From contig CAZAQS010000067.1 in assembly GCA_964486825.1 (NCBI GenBank), positions 1 through 20,560 of the forward strand: a stretch of DNA of 20,560 nucleotides. The letters are read 5' to 3'. This DNA is from CAZAQS01 sp964486825. Lineage in GTDB: Bacteria; Chloroflexota; Anaerolineae; Anaerolineales; UBA4823. Below the pieces are notes generated by a model. The model was not told the DNA's origin. It saw only the letters and a program-made list of their open reading frames with translations, and did not search any database. The number at the start of each line of letters is the position of its first letter. Position 1 is the first letter of the stretch. Positions 1 to 7,941 of this stretch are shown here, one piece after another. A program made the position numbers and the translations under genes.

Positions 1-839
1 TTGCACACCACCACGATTTCTTTTGGGAGAGACAGCGTTACCAAACGAATGCTATATTGGATTTGCTTGACACTACCTTTCCCGCCAAGCTTCCAAGCAT
101 CCAACATGTTACGATCAATTCGATTGCACAGAGCAGGTTGAAAGCGCGCCGGGGGATTGACTCTCTGGTTATCCCCAATGTTCATGATTTCGCTACGCCT
201 CCTCCTGCGATCGACGAGTACAACCGTGATTTCAGAGAGTCCCTGGGATTGGACGCCGAATCTGTTTTCATCTTGCAGCCTACCCGCGTAATACAGCGTA
301 AAGGGATCGAGCTGGCGATTGAGCTGGTGAGCAGGTTAGGTACTCCAAAGGCTCGTTTGTATATTACCCACCGTTCAGATGACGAAGGGTTGGCTTACTG
401 GCATTGGTTAAAGCGCGAGGCTCAGGTGATGGGCGTCCAGGTACAATTGATCGATCACCTGATCGCCAATGAAAGGGCAAAGTTAAAAGGCCATAAAGTA
501 TATTCACTCTGGGATGCATACCCACACGCCGATCTGGTCACTTTTCCAAGCTTATACGAGGGTTTTGGGAATGCCCTTTTAGAAACCATTTATTTCAAGC
601 GCTTAACGGTTGTTAACCGATACCCAGTCTACAATGCAGATATAAAACCGCTGGGTTTTAAGTTTATCGAAATGGATGGCTTTGTTGATGAGAAGACCGT
701 CCTCGAGACGAGACATCTCCTGGAAAGCCCGGATCAGGTCCGCGAGATGATCGAAACGAACTACTCCATTGCGAGAGAGTATTTCTCCTACGAAGTCCTG
801 GAAGATAAATTGAAGGGGCTTCTCGCGAATTGCAGCTAA
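1..839 (+). CDS. GT4-family glycosyltransferase, 5' end missing
   Basis: The reading frame is open to the left window edge, so the gene starts upstream and only its last 279 or so residues are present. A TTG at 57 could be read as a start, but the codons before it (from base 3) encode AHHHDFFWERQRY. A His-rich stretch followed by WER is typical of the middle of GT4 retaining glycosyltransferases, so that start is rejected. The C-terminal Rossmann half begins at ILQPTRVIQRKGIELAI. The GT4 nucleotide-sugar motif EGFGNALLE (E-x7-E) is encoded at 558-584. The protein has no membrane segment and is presumably a cytosolic enzyme using an NDP-sugar. Because a glucosylglycerate cluster follows, it could be a mannosylglucosylglycerate-type synthase that extends that solute. 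That assignment is inferred from context only; the acceptor cannot be read from the sequence. Confidence 0.88.
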   Translation, partial: AHHHDFFWERQRYQTNAILDLLDTTFPAKLPSIQHVTINSIAQSRLKARRGIDSLVIPNVHDFATPPPAIDEYNRDFRESLGLDAESVFILQPTRVIQRKGIELAIELVSRLGTPKARLYITHRSDDEGLAYWHWLKREAQVMGVQVQLIDHLIANERAKLKGHKVYSLWDAYPHADLVTFPSLYEGFGNALLETIYFKRLTVVNRYPVYNADIKPLGFKFIEMDGFVDEKTVLETRHLLESPDQVREMIETNYSIAREYFSYEVLEDKLKGLLANCS

Positions 840-966
840 TTACCTGCCTGAAATTTCTAAGTAGGTCCCTATAAAAGCTAAGGTGAAGTAACCATCACGT
901 ACAGGGGGCTCAAGCAATTGGGTTAGCTGCAAGATTCCCAGATTAAACTGGAGATTAGGAGGCAAC

Positions 967-1044
967 ATGCAGCAGCAAATGCACTGGCTTCATATCCTTT
1001 CAGCGCGCAAGATCTCCGTCCTAAGCAGCCCATTGGAAGGCTAA
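967..1044 (+). CDS. possible 25-residue leader ORF coupled to the next glycosyltransferase
   Basis: An ATG at 967 follows a perfect AGGAGG (957-962) by four bases and opens a 25-codon frame beginning MQQQMHWLHIL and ending SSPLEG. Its TAA (1042-1044) shares its last base with the ATG of the glycosyltransferase at 1044 (TAATG), a geometry typical of translational coupling. The Shine-Dalgarno sequence is stronger than the one directly before 1044 (GGAAGG, 1035-1040). The peptide has no recognisable family, is not rich in one amino acid as classical attenuator leaders are, and has no membrane segment. It may simply deliver ribosomes to the downstream gene, or be fortuitous. No ribosome-profiling or conservation information can be seen here. 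Confidence 0.35.
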   Translation: MQQQMHWLHILSARKISVLSSPLEG

Positions 1045-2273
1045 TGACACGCGTCAGCATACTGCATTATGCAGCGCCGCCGGTTGTGGGAGGGGTGGAA
1101 AGTACCATTTTTCATCACGCCAGGTTGCTGGCGAAGGCGGGAATGCAAGTGGATGTCCTGGCAGGTCGTGGTGAAGCATTCCATGACCAGGTGGCTTTCC
1201 ATCCTATTCCCGAGATTGACTCCAATCATCCAGACGCGTTGGAGGTTGGGAAAGCGCTCGCTCAAGGTAAGGTAGATAAAAACTTCTACCAGTTGCGAGA
1301 GCGGATTGTCGAAAAAATTCGTCCTATCCTTGCGAAAAGTCGCGCCTGTATCGTCCATAATGCGATTACATTACATAAGAACCTGGCCTTAACGGCTGGT
1401 TTGCGCCAGCTTTCCGATGACCAGGTCACCTCCTTCATCGCATGGAGCCATGATTTCGCATGGCAGGATACCTTATATACCCCTGACCTTCATTCTGGCT
1501 ACCCATGGGATTTGCTGCGAAACCCGTGGCCTGGGGTTAGATATATTGTTGTATCGAAACACAGGCGTGAACGCCTGGCTGTGCTGTTGGGGTTGCCTGA
1601 AGATGAGATCCAGGTGATCACTCCAGGGGTAGATGTAAACCAATTTCTGAAGTTAGAACGATTGACGATTTGGCTGGTAGAGCGATTGAAGCTGTTGGAG
1701 GCAGAGCCGTTGATCCTGCTCCCCTCCCGGATTACCCGGCGGAAGAATATTGAGTTTGCCATCCGGGCTACTGCTGTTATTGCAGGCAGGAAACCTAAGG
1801 CTACCCTCCTGGTGACTGGACCACCTGGTCCCCATAACCCGAAGAACCTCGCTTATCTGGAGAATTTGCAAAGCTTGCGGTTGGAATTGGGACTAGGAGA
1901 TCGGGTAGTTTTCCTGTACGAGCTGGGTGAAGGGGGAAAACCCTTACACCTGACAGACGAGGTCATAGCTGATCTTTACCGGTTAGCCGATGTGTTGCTC
2001 TTCCCAAGCACCCAGGAAGGGTTTGGCATTCCGGTGCTAGAAGCTGGCCTGGCCCGAATTCCGGTGATCGCATCAGATATCCCCCCATTTCAAGAGAGCG
2101 CTGGGGAGCTTGCCGAGTTATTCGATCCGTTGGGAGATCCGGAAAAAGCCGGAAAAGCGCTGCTGGACCGCCTGGAGAGCGACCAGGCCTACCTGTTACG
2201 ACGACGAGTGATGGAACGCTTTACCTGGCAATCCATTATCAATAAACAGATTATCCCGCTGCTAACCACCTGA
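1044..2273 (+). CDS. GT4-family glycosyltransferase
   Basis: This is a complete 409-residue retaining glycosyltransferase with the GT-B fold. The N-terminal Rossmann domain starts ILHYAAPPVVGGVES, where the GG after the first strand is the usual acceptor-site loop. The C-terminal donor domain begins near residue 225 with PLILLPSRITRRKNIEFAI. The E-x7-E motif is EGFGIPVLE, E325 to E333. There is no signal peptide or membrane helix. The start at 1044 is the natural N-terminus of the fold and overlaps the stop of a small upstream ORF. The gene ends 50 bp before the glucosyl-3-phosphoglycerate synthase fusion, so co-transcription is likely. Given that context, a role in elongating glucosylglycerate or its phosphate (for example with GDP-mannose, as described for Petrotoga mannosylglucosylglycerate) is plausible. 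It could also build another glycoside; donor and acceptor are unknown. Confidence 0.9.
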   Translation: MTRVSILHYAAPPVVGGVESTIFHHARLLAKAGMQVDVLAGRGEAFHDQVAFHPIPEIDSNHPDALEVGKALAQGKVDKNFYQLRERIVEKIRPILAKSRACIVHNAITLHKNLALTAGLRQLSDDQVTSFIAWSHDFAWQDTLYTPDLHSGYPWDLLRNPWPGVRYIVVSKHRRERLAVLLGLPEDEIQVITPGVDVNQFLKLERLTIWLVERLKLLEAEPLILLPSRITRRKNIEFAIRATAVIAGRKPKATLLVTGPPGPHNPKNLAYLENLQSLRLELGLGDRVVFLYELGEGGKPLHLTDEVIADLYRLADVLLFPSTQEGFGIPVLEAGLARIPVIASDIPPFQESAGELAELFDPLGDPEKAGKALLDRLESDQAYLLRRRVMERFTWQSIINKQIIPLLTT

Positions 2274-2323
2274 TTGGGGACTTACTGCCCAGTCAGGAAA
2301 ACCAAGAAAGGAGGCTGCTACGG

Positions 2324-4273
2324 ATGAAAGACCAGCGAAGGAACCGCCGCAGACCTCAACCGATTCCTGTTCGTCCTTATCGATTACTGCTGCCGCTGAG
2401 TAATCTTGAGGAAGCTCGCCTGCTCCTTCCGTTGGCTGAAATGATCGTCACTGCCCGGCAAGGACAGCTCCTGATTGTGAATGTATTAAGGATACCGGAA
2501 GGTAGGTCTCTGAGCGAATCTGCCAAACAAGCCAGTAAATTTCGAGAGGCCCTGGGCACTTTGCTTCACGAGATGATTGGAATACCGGCGCAGATGAAAT
2601 CCCTGGTTCGCTTTGACATTGAATTGTTGGAGGGAGTTTGGGAGTTGGCCAGGCAGGAGGATGTGAACCTGGTTCTGCTCGGTTGGGAAAGCGACTATTT
2701 ACCGGAAACAGCATTGGGTAGGTTGGAAGATCCTCGTATGGCAGATCCACCTTGCCATATCGTGGCAGTGAGACCTTCTCAAAATATGCTGGAGTCGAAT
2801 AGCTGGCGAGAAATAAAGAAAATCCTGCTCCCGGTACGCGGTGGGTTCCACTCAACATTAACCCTGCGGTTTGCTAACGCGCTTGCAAGAAACACAAAGG
2901 CCGAGATCACCCTCCTACATGTTTACCCGGAAGGCGCTCCCGAAAACGAAACACAGTACGAGACAGAGTTTTCACCGGTGATCAAGAGTCTGGGCAGTAT
3001 CACCCGCTCCATTACTGCAAAAGGATCTATCACAGACGCGATCCTCAAGGAAGCTCGTGACCATCAAATCCTGGTAATGGGCGCTCCGAATGTGCCTGGA
3101 GAATCACAAACCTGGAGCAGCCGTCTGTTGGATCCAATCCTTCAGGACTTCGATGCTACCCTGGTTGTCGTCAAAGAGCAACGTTCGCCTGCTCTCACTC
3201 CCTACACCCGTGAGGAACCAGTTACGATACATATCGATCGCCCGGTAGCTGTTGTTGTCGACAACTGGTTCGCGGAAAATACCTATCACAGCCGTGAATT
3301 TGCAAACCTGGAACGGTTGGTATCTTTGAAGGAACAGCAAGGGTTGAGCATCAGCCTTGGTCTGCCTGCGTTGAATGAGGAAGAAACCGTGGGGAATGTT
3401 ATCCAGACCGTGAAGAAAGCACTCATGGACGATCTGCCTTTATTGGATGAAATTATCTTGATCGACTCAGGCTCTATAGACTACACTCGAGAGATCGCTA
3501 GCGATTTAGGTATACCGGTGTTCATCCACCAGGAAATCCTGCCTGGTCAAGGCGCTTATCGAGGCAAAGGTGAAGCCCTATGGAAAAGCTTGCACGTCCT
3601 TTCCGGTGATATCATCGCCTGGATCGATACGGATATCTCAAATATCCATCCTCGCTTCGTATACGGCATTATCGGCCCGTTATTGCGTGATTCGCATATT
3701 CAATACGTCAAAGGGTTTTACCGCCGTCCACTGATGAGGGGAGACAAGCTGATTGCCGGAAGCGGAGGTAGGGTAACGGAATTGACCGCCCGCCCATTCT
3801 TCAACTTGTTTTTTCCTGAGCTTTCGGGATTGATCCAGCCCTTGTCAGGAGAATATGCCGGGCGTAGGTCAGCTCTGGAAAGCATGCCCTTCTTTACCGG
3901 TTATGGAGTGGAAACCGGTCTGTTGATCGATATTTTAGAAAAATATAATATAAATGGGATCGCTCAGGTAGACTTGCTCGAGCGGATCCACCACAGCCAA
4001 CCGCTGCCTTCGCTATCTAAAATGTCGTTTTCCATCATGCAGGTGGTTTTTAAGCGTCTTGAAAAGCGCAACAATATCAGGTTATTGGAGCACTCGAACC
4101 TGACGATGAACCTGATCCGGTTTGGCCAACAACATGGTTATTCTCTGGAGCCCGAGGAGATTCAAGAATTTGAGCGCCCTCCCATGAGGTCGATCCTGGA
4201 GTACCGGCGGAAAAGGGGGCTTTCGATCGAGGCGACCTTATCTCAGGGAACAGGGGAAAATCGAAACGAATGA
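2324..4273 (+). CDS. gpgS: glucosyl-3-phosphoglycerate synthase with two N-terminal Usp domains
   Basis: The 649-residue protein has three parts. Residues about 17-150 and 163-287 each look like a universal-stress-protein domain (RLLLPLS and KILLPVRGG first strands, HIVAVRP and LVVVKEQ last strands). The G-2x-G-9x-G(S/T) ATP loop is degenerate in both. From about residue 306 to the end is a GpgS-type GT2 domain: SLGLPALNEEETV (344 on), PGQGAYRGKGEALWKSL, the metal-binding DTD at 435-437, and PLSGEYAGRR and GYGVETGLLID further on. GpgS transfers glucose from an NDP-glucose to 3-phosphoglycerate, the first step of glucosylglycerate synthesis. Characterised GpgS enzymes are roughly the length of the C-terminal part alone, so the Usp pair is an added module, perhaps regulatory. 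A strong Shine-Dalgarno AAAGGAGG (2307-2314) supports the start. The gene overlaps the next one by ATGA. Confidence 0.88.
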   Translation: MKDQRRNRRRPQPIPVRPYRLLLPLSNLEEARLLLPLAEMIVTARQGQLLIVNVLRIPEGRSLSESAKQASKFREALGTLLHEMIGIPAQMKSLVRFDIELLEGVWELARQEDVNLVLLGWESDYLPETALGRLEDPRMADPPCHIVAVRPSQNMLESNSWREIKKILLPVRGGFHSTLTLRFANALARNTKAEITLLHVYPEGAPENETQYETEFSPVIKSLGSITRSITAKGSITDAILKEARDHQILVMGAPNVPGESQTWSSRLLDPILQDFDATLVVVKEQRSPALTPYTREEPVTIHIDRPVAVVVDNWFAENTYHSREFANLERLVSLKEQQGLSISLGLPALNEEETVGNVIQTVKKALMDDLPLLDEIILIDSGSIDYTREIASDLGIPVFIHQEILPGQGAYRGKGEALWKSLHVLSGDIIAWIDTDISNIHPRFVYGIIGPLLRDSHIQYVKGFYRRPLMRGDKLIAGSGGRVTELTARPFFNLFFPELSGLIQPLSGEYAGRRSALESMPFFTGYGVETGLLIDILEKYNINGIAQVDLLERIHHSQPLPSLSKMSFSIMQVVFKRLEKRNNIRLLEHSNLTMNLIRFGQQHGYSLEPEEIQEFERPPMRSILEYRRKRGLSIEATLSQGTGENRNE

Positions 4274-4824
4274 CGCGCCTGGTTTTGATCCGGCATGGAG
4301 AAACCGATTGGAATGTGGATGGTCGATACCAGGGGCAAGCCGACCCGCCTTTGAATGAGCGCGGAGTGGCCCAATCCATCCAGCTGGCAGAGCACCTGGA
4401 TGTGTATAAATTGGATTTGATTTATTCCAGTCCCCTCAAACGCTCTGCTCAGACAGCCCATATCGCCGCACAGCGATTAGGGATCCCGGTGTTATTGGAG
4501 CCGCGCGTGATGGAAATCCACCAGGGAGATTGGCAAACAAAGTTGAGGGCTGAAATAAATGAGCTTTACCCGGATCTTTTCCGCAGATGGGAGAGCGAAC
4601 CCTGGGAAGTAAGCCCACCTAATGGAGAGTCACTTTACCAGGTGCAAGAACGCGTCATCGCGGCAGTCGAAGATATCAAGGGCAACCATCCCCATGATTG
4701 TGTCGGTCTTGTAACACACCGTATACCAATTGCCCTCATAAAAGTGCAATACCAGGGAGTAGAGCGGGAAATCGTACGGACCATGCACCTTCCAAATATC
4801 TATATCGAGCAATTAGAGATATAG
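4270..4824 (+). CDS. histidine phosphatase, likely glucosyl-3-phosphoglycerate phosphatase
   Basis: This 184-residue protein belongs to the histidine phosphatase (phosphoglycerate-mutase-like) superfamily. It begins MTRLVLIRHGETDWN, where H9 is the phospho-acceptor in the RHGE motif. It continues with GQADPPLNERG, YSSPLKRSAQTA (the second catalytic Arg region) and a second catalytic His, H150, in VTHRIPIAL. In most relatives that second site reads SHG; here HR follows. It overlaps the glucosyl-3-phosphoglycerate synthase by four bases (ATGA), so the two are almost certainly translated together. In mycobacteria a member of this superfamily (GpgP) dephosphorylates glucosyl-3-phosphoglycerate to glucosylglycerate, and that is the obvious role here. 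The superfamily has many substrates, so the specificity is inferred from position. Confidence 0.8.
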   Translation: MTRLVLIRHGETDWNVDGRYQGQADPPLNERGVAQSIQLAEHLDVYKLDLIYSSPLKRSAQTAHIAAQRLGIPVLLEPRVMEIHQGDWQTKLRAEINELYPDLFRRWESEPWEVSPPNGESLYQVQERVIAAVEDIKGNHPHDCVGLVTHRIPIALIKVQYQGVEREIVRTMHLPNIYIEQLEI

Positions 4825-4840
4825 GTTGGTTCGATGGGGT

Positions 4841-6652
4841 ATGAACGATGAACAAGGGAGTAAGCCGTTGAAATCACCTGAAAGCCGAATTCGAGAATAT
4901 CTTACCTTTCTCTACGGAAGGGGAACGGCCGAAAAGCTCTTTCCTGACCTGATGAGCCGCCTGGAAGAATATCGTAAGCGTATATCCTTGCTCTCTAAAG
5001 ATGATGTCCGTTCGGATTTCACCAACCTGAACGAAGGTGACAGCGTGCTGATCACTTACGGCGACCAGTTCCAGGAGCCGGGTAAACCCCCTTTGCAGAC
5101 CCTGGCAGATTTTGTTTCTGAACGTCTTAAGGATGATCTCAGCTCCGTCCATATCCTGCCTTTCTACCCGTACTCGTCAGATGATGGCTTTTCTGTAGTG
5201 GACTTTTATAAGGTAAATCCAAGCCTGGGGTCTTGGGATGAGATCGCTCAGCTAGGAAAAAACTTTCGGCTTATGTTCGATGCAGTCGTCAACCACATCT
5301 CCAGTCAAAGCGAATGGTTCGAGGGATTCAAGCAGGGGGACGAACTATATAAGGATTACTTTATTACGGTCGATCCTGGAACAGACCTTTCCCAGGTTGT
5401 ACGCCCCAGGGCACTGCCATTGTTGACGCCTGTAGAGACCTGGCAGGGCAGGCAATACGTTTGGACGACGTTTAGCGAGGATCAAATCGATCTGAACTAT
5501 GCTAACCCGCAGGTCCTGTTGATGATGATCGATGTGCTGTTGTATTATGTAGAGCGGGGAGCAGAAATCATCAGGCTGGATGCTATCGCTTATCTGTGGA
5601 AGGAGATTGGTACGAATTGCCTGCACCTACCACAGACACATGCAGTCGTGAAATTGATGCGAGCTGTGATGGACGCTGTTGCACCTTCTGTCTTATTGAT
5701 CACCGAAACGAACGTTCCACACGAGGAGAATATCAGTTATTTTGGTGATCGCCTTCCTGGGATGGACCGGACGGATGAGGCTCAGATGGTATACCAGTTT
5801 CCCTTGGCTCCGCTGGTTTTACATACCTTCCATAAGGGGAATGTGCGAGCCCTGGCACAGTGGGCTGCTTCACTGCCTTCGCCTTCTTCCGAGAAGACCT
5901 TCTTCAACTTTATTGCCTCCCACGATGGTATTGGCGTAAACCCAGCCCGGGGTATCCTCAAAGAGGCGGAGATCCAGAACCTGGTAGATCGTACCGAGGC
6001 GCATGGAGGCCAGGTTTCACATAAAAATAACCCTGACGGTTCAAAAAGCGTTTATGAGCTTAACATAACGCTATACGATGCGCTCAACAACCCGGGCACA
6101 CCTCAAGAAGAAGTGGATATCCAACGCTTCATGGCTTCGCAGGTAATCATGCTCTCGTTGGCGGGTGTGCCAGGCATCTACGTACACAGCTTGTTCGGCT
6201 CGCGCAACTGCCAGAGTTGCGTGGAAGCCACTGGGCGAGCGCGTTCAATTAACCGGCAGAAGTTTCAGAAGGCTGATCTTGAAGCCGAGCTGGATAAGAC
6301 CGGCTCGCGCCAACAGAAAGTGTTCTCCAGCTATCAGCGCTTGTTGCGCTTGCGGAAGGAGCAGTCCCCTTTCCACCCGGCCGGCAACCAGCAGGTTGCA
6401 TACCTATCCGAAGCTGTTTTTGCCCTGCTGCGGACTTCTCCACAGGGTAATGAAAAGCTCCTGTGCCTCGTGAATGTCTTGCCGAAGCAGCAGGAGCTGG
6501 AAGTGGATATCGATGAATTGAATCTGCCAAATTCAATGGTTTGGATTGACCTGATCTCAGAAAATGTCTATCCAGTTGAAAAAGGAAAGCTGGCGGTGAA
6601 TCTCAATGGATACCAGGCTGTATGGCTCACCCCTTTGAATTCACCAAGCTGA
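4841..6652 (+). CDS. GH13_18 phosphorylase, probably glucosylglycerate phosphorylase
   Basis: This is a sucrose-phosphorylase-type GH13 enzyme of about 603 residues with strong resemblance to E. coli YcjM, a glucosylglycerate phosphorylase. Shared stretches include ITYGDQF, LPFYPYSSDDGFSV, RPRALPLLTP, WTTFSEDQIDLNY, ITETNVPHEENI, ASHDGIG, NNPDGS and the C-terminal LGSRN. Counting from the ATG at 4841, the nucleophile is D247 (RLDA), the acid/base E289 (ITETN) and the transition-state Asp D362 (SHDG). The expected reaction is reversible phosphorolysis of glucosylglycerate to glucose-1-phosphate and glycerate, which recovers the solute made by the two preceding genes. The start is uncertain. 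A TTG at 4826 lies one base after the previous stop, the ATG at 4841 lacks a well-placed Shine-Dalgarno, and a TTG at 4868 has GGGAG seven bases before it. Confidence 0.85.
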   Translation: MNDEQGSKPLKSPESRIREYLTFLYGRGTAEKLFPDLMSRLEEYRKRISLLSKDDVRSDFTNLNEGDSVLITYGDQFQEPGKPPLQTLADFVSERLKDDLSSVHILPFYPYSSDDGFSVVDFYKVNPSLGSWDEIAQLGKNFRLMFDAVVNHISSQSEWFEGFKQGDELYKDYFITVDPGTDLSQVVRPRALPLLTPVETWQGRQYVWTTFSEDQIDLNYANPQVLLMMIDVLLYYVERGAEIIRLDAIAYLWKEIGTNCLHLPQTHAVVKLMRAVMDAVAPSVLLITETNVPHEENISYFGDRLPGMDRTDEAQMVYQFPLAPLVLHTFHKGNVRALAQWAASLPSPSSEKTFFNFIASHDGIGVNPARGILKEAEIQNLVDRTEAHGGQVSHKNNPDGSKSVYELNITLYDALNNPGTPQEEVDIQRFMASQVIMLSLAGVPGIYVHSLFGSRNCQSCVEATGRARSINRQKFQKADLEAELDKTGSRQQKVFSSYQRLLRLRKEQSPFHPAGNQQVAYLSEAVFALLRTSPQGNEKLLCLVNVLPKQQELEVDIDELNLPNSMVWIDLISENVYPVEKGKLAVNLNGYQAVWLTPLNSPS

Positions 6653-6820
6653 CATCGCTTGTAATGACTTCATCTATGCTCTCCTTAGCAGCAGGTAGAC
6701 GCATAGCTTTCACTACCAGGTCAGGCAAAGCCACAACCCCAAGCCCATAATCACCGCTGAGGTCGCCCAGTTGCAAGCGGCAGTTCTCGCGGTAAGTAGT
6801 TTTATCTGTTAGGTGGGGTT
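6627..6820 (-). other. possible coding remnant downstream of azlD
   Basis: After the azlD stop, the opposite strand carries a protein-like frame for about 60 residues, including CRLQLGDLSGDYGLGVVAL and VKAMRLPAAKESIDEV. It ends at a TGA within the 3' end of the phosphorylase gene. Upstream the frame runs back into azlD in another phase up to 6896, with no credible start or ribosome-binding site of its own. It reads like the C-terminus of a real protein, but I do not recognise the family. It may be a decayed gene tail, a frameshifted extension, or chance. No terminator with a T-run is visible between the convergent phosphorylase and azlD genes. Confidence 0.25.
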
Positions 6821-7135
6821 TCAGGCAAGATACTGCAACACCAATAGGGCTACCATCCCGATTACGATCGTCAGAATGACATTCTTGGTTCGCCATGCCA
6901 CCAGGGCTGCCAGGATACCAGCCAGCAAGCGCGGGTTACCGGGGGACAAATCTAATTCTCCGCCTGGCAGCAGGAGCTCGGGAAAAATGATTGCTGACAG
7001 GACCGCTGGAGGGACAAAACGCAATCCCTGCTGTAGCCGGGCAGGCATCCTCTTCTTTCCGTACAGGAGAATAAACGACAGGCGGATACCATATGTGATC
7101 ACGCCGGTTATGAACAGAACCAACCAGATCTTCAT
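6821..7135 (-). CDS. azlD: AzlD-family branched-chain amino-acid transport protein
   Basis: This 104-residue membrane protein has the size and pattern of AzlD: four hydrophobic segments starting with IWLVLFITGVITYGIRL, then RFVPPAVLSAIIFPELLL, LLAGILAALVAW and ILTIVIGMVALLVLQYL. The FVPPAVL stretch is typical of the family. AzlD is the small partner of AzlC. The pair is linked to export of branched-chain amino acids, or their analogues, across the cytoplasmic membrane. Its ATG overlaps the azlC stop by four bases (ATGA on the minus strand), so the two are translationally coupled. The gene is convergent with the phosphorylase gene on the other strand. Confidence 0.87.
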   Translation of the reverse strand: MKIWLVLFITGVITYGIRLSFILLYGKKRMPARLQQGLRFVPPAVLSAIIFPELLLPGGELDLSPGNPRLLAGILAALVAWRTKNVILTIVIGMVALLVLQYLA

Positions 7136-7866
7136 CCGCGGGCCTCGAAGATCACCCCGATCGTAATTCCCACCAGGGCAGCCGCAATGAGTCCCAATTT
7201 ATAGGGTAAGCCTGCTAATAATACAGCGCAAACTCCTGCAGAAAATGCGGATAAGATCACAGGCCTGTCCTTCAATCCTGGCACGACCAGAGCGATGAAC
7301 GTAAGCGCGAGTGTAAAGTCGAGGGACCAGCTTTCGGGAACCTGGGCGCCAAGGAAGATGCCCAGGGCAGTGCTAAGCTGCCAAGAGCTCCATAAGGCCA
7401 ACCCTGCGCCCAGGAAGTACCAGTGCTTGTTTCCCGCTTGGGAATGGCTATCCTCTTGATCATAATGAGTGATAGCTATTGCGTAGGCTTCATCGGTGAG
7501 AAGGTAAGCCAGGAGCCACTTCCATATGGGGTGTAAAAGGCGGACAAATGGAGCCACAGAGGCACTGTACAGGGCATGACGCAGGTTTATGACCCCAGCC
7601 GTCATGATGATCACCAGTCCAGGCGCTGCAGCTCCAAAGAGCTGGGCAGCTACAAATTGTGATGAACCTGCAAACACAATCGCCGACATGGCTTGAGCTG
7701 CAACCGGAGGGATGCCGGCAGATAGAGCCAGGACGCCGTAAATCATGCCAAAGGGAATAACTCCAACCAGGAGTGGCAATTCGGCTTTAACCCCACTCCT
7801 AAATTCCTTGCCAGGTGAATTGGACACCTGCTGGCTTGTACCTCTTCCTAAGGTGTGTGAAGACAT
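7132..7866 (-). CDS. azlC: AzlC-family branched-chain amino-acid permease
   Basis: This 244-residue polytopic membrane protein shows the AzlC signature PLLVGVIPFGMIYGVLA near residue 35, followed by AMSAIVFAGSSQFVAAQLF, INLRHALYSASVAPF and LLTDEAYAIAI, which are conserved family stretches. AzlC is the large subunit of the AzlCD exporter for branched-chain amino acids. The first 28 or so residues are polar and variable, and no clear Shine-Dalgarno precedes the ATG at 7866, so the true start could be slightly downstream. It lies 75 bp after the GNAT gene on the same strand and overlaps azlD by four bases. The three are probably one operon. Confidence 0.9.
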   Translation of the reverse strand: MSSHTLGRGTSQQVSNSPGKEFRSGVKAELPLLVGVIPFGMIYGVLALSAGIPPVAAQAMSAIVFAGSSQFVAAQLFGAAAPGLVIIMTAGVINLRHALYSASVAPFVRLLHPIWKWLLAYLLTDEAYAIAITHYDQEDSHSQAGNKHWYFLGAGLALWSSWQLSTALGIFLGAQVPESWSLDFTLALTFIALVVPGLKDRPVILSAFSAGVCAVLLAGLPYKLGLIAAALVGITIGVIFEARG

Positions 7867-7941
7867 TGCAATCTTGACTTAAGGCCGGATATGGTGAGTT
7901 TCAGGCTTTTTGCTCCGATTTTCTTCTACTTTAGCCTGATA

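Noticed and set aside
57..839. TTG at 57 as the start of a 260-residue glycosyltransferase
   Set aside because: The frame is open to the window edge and the upstream codons encode a GT4-like HHHDFFWER stretch, so the gene is truncated rather than starting here.
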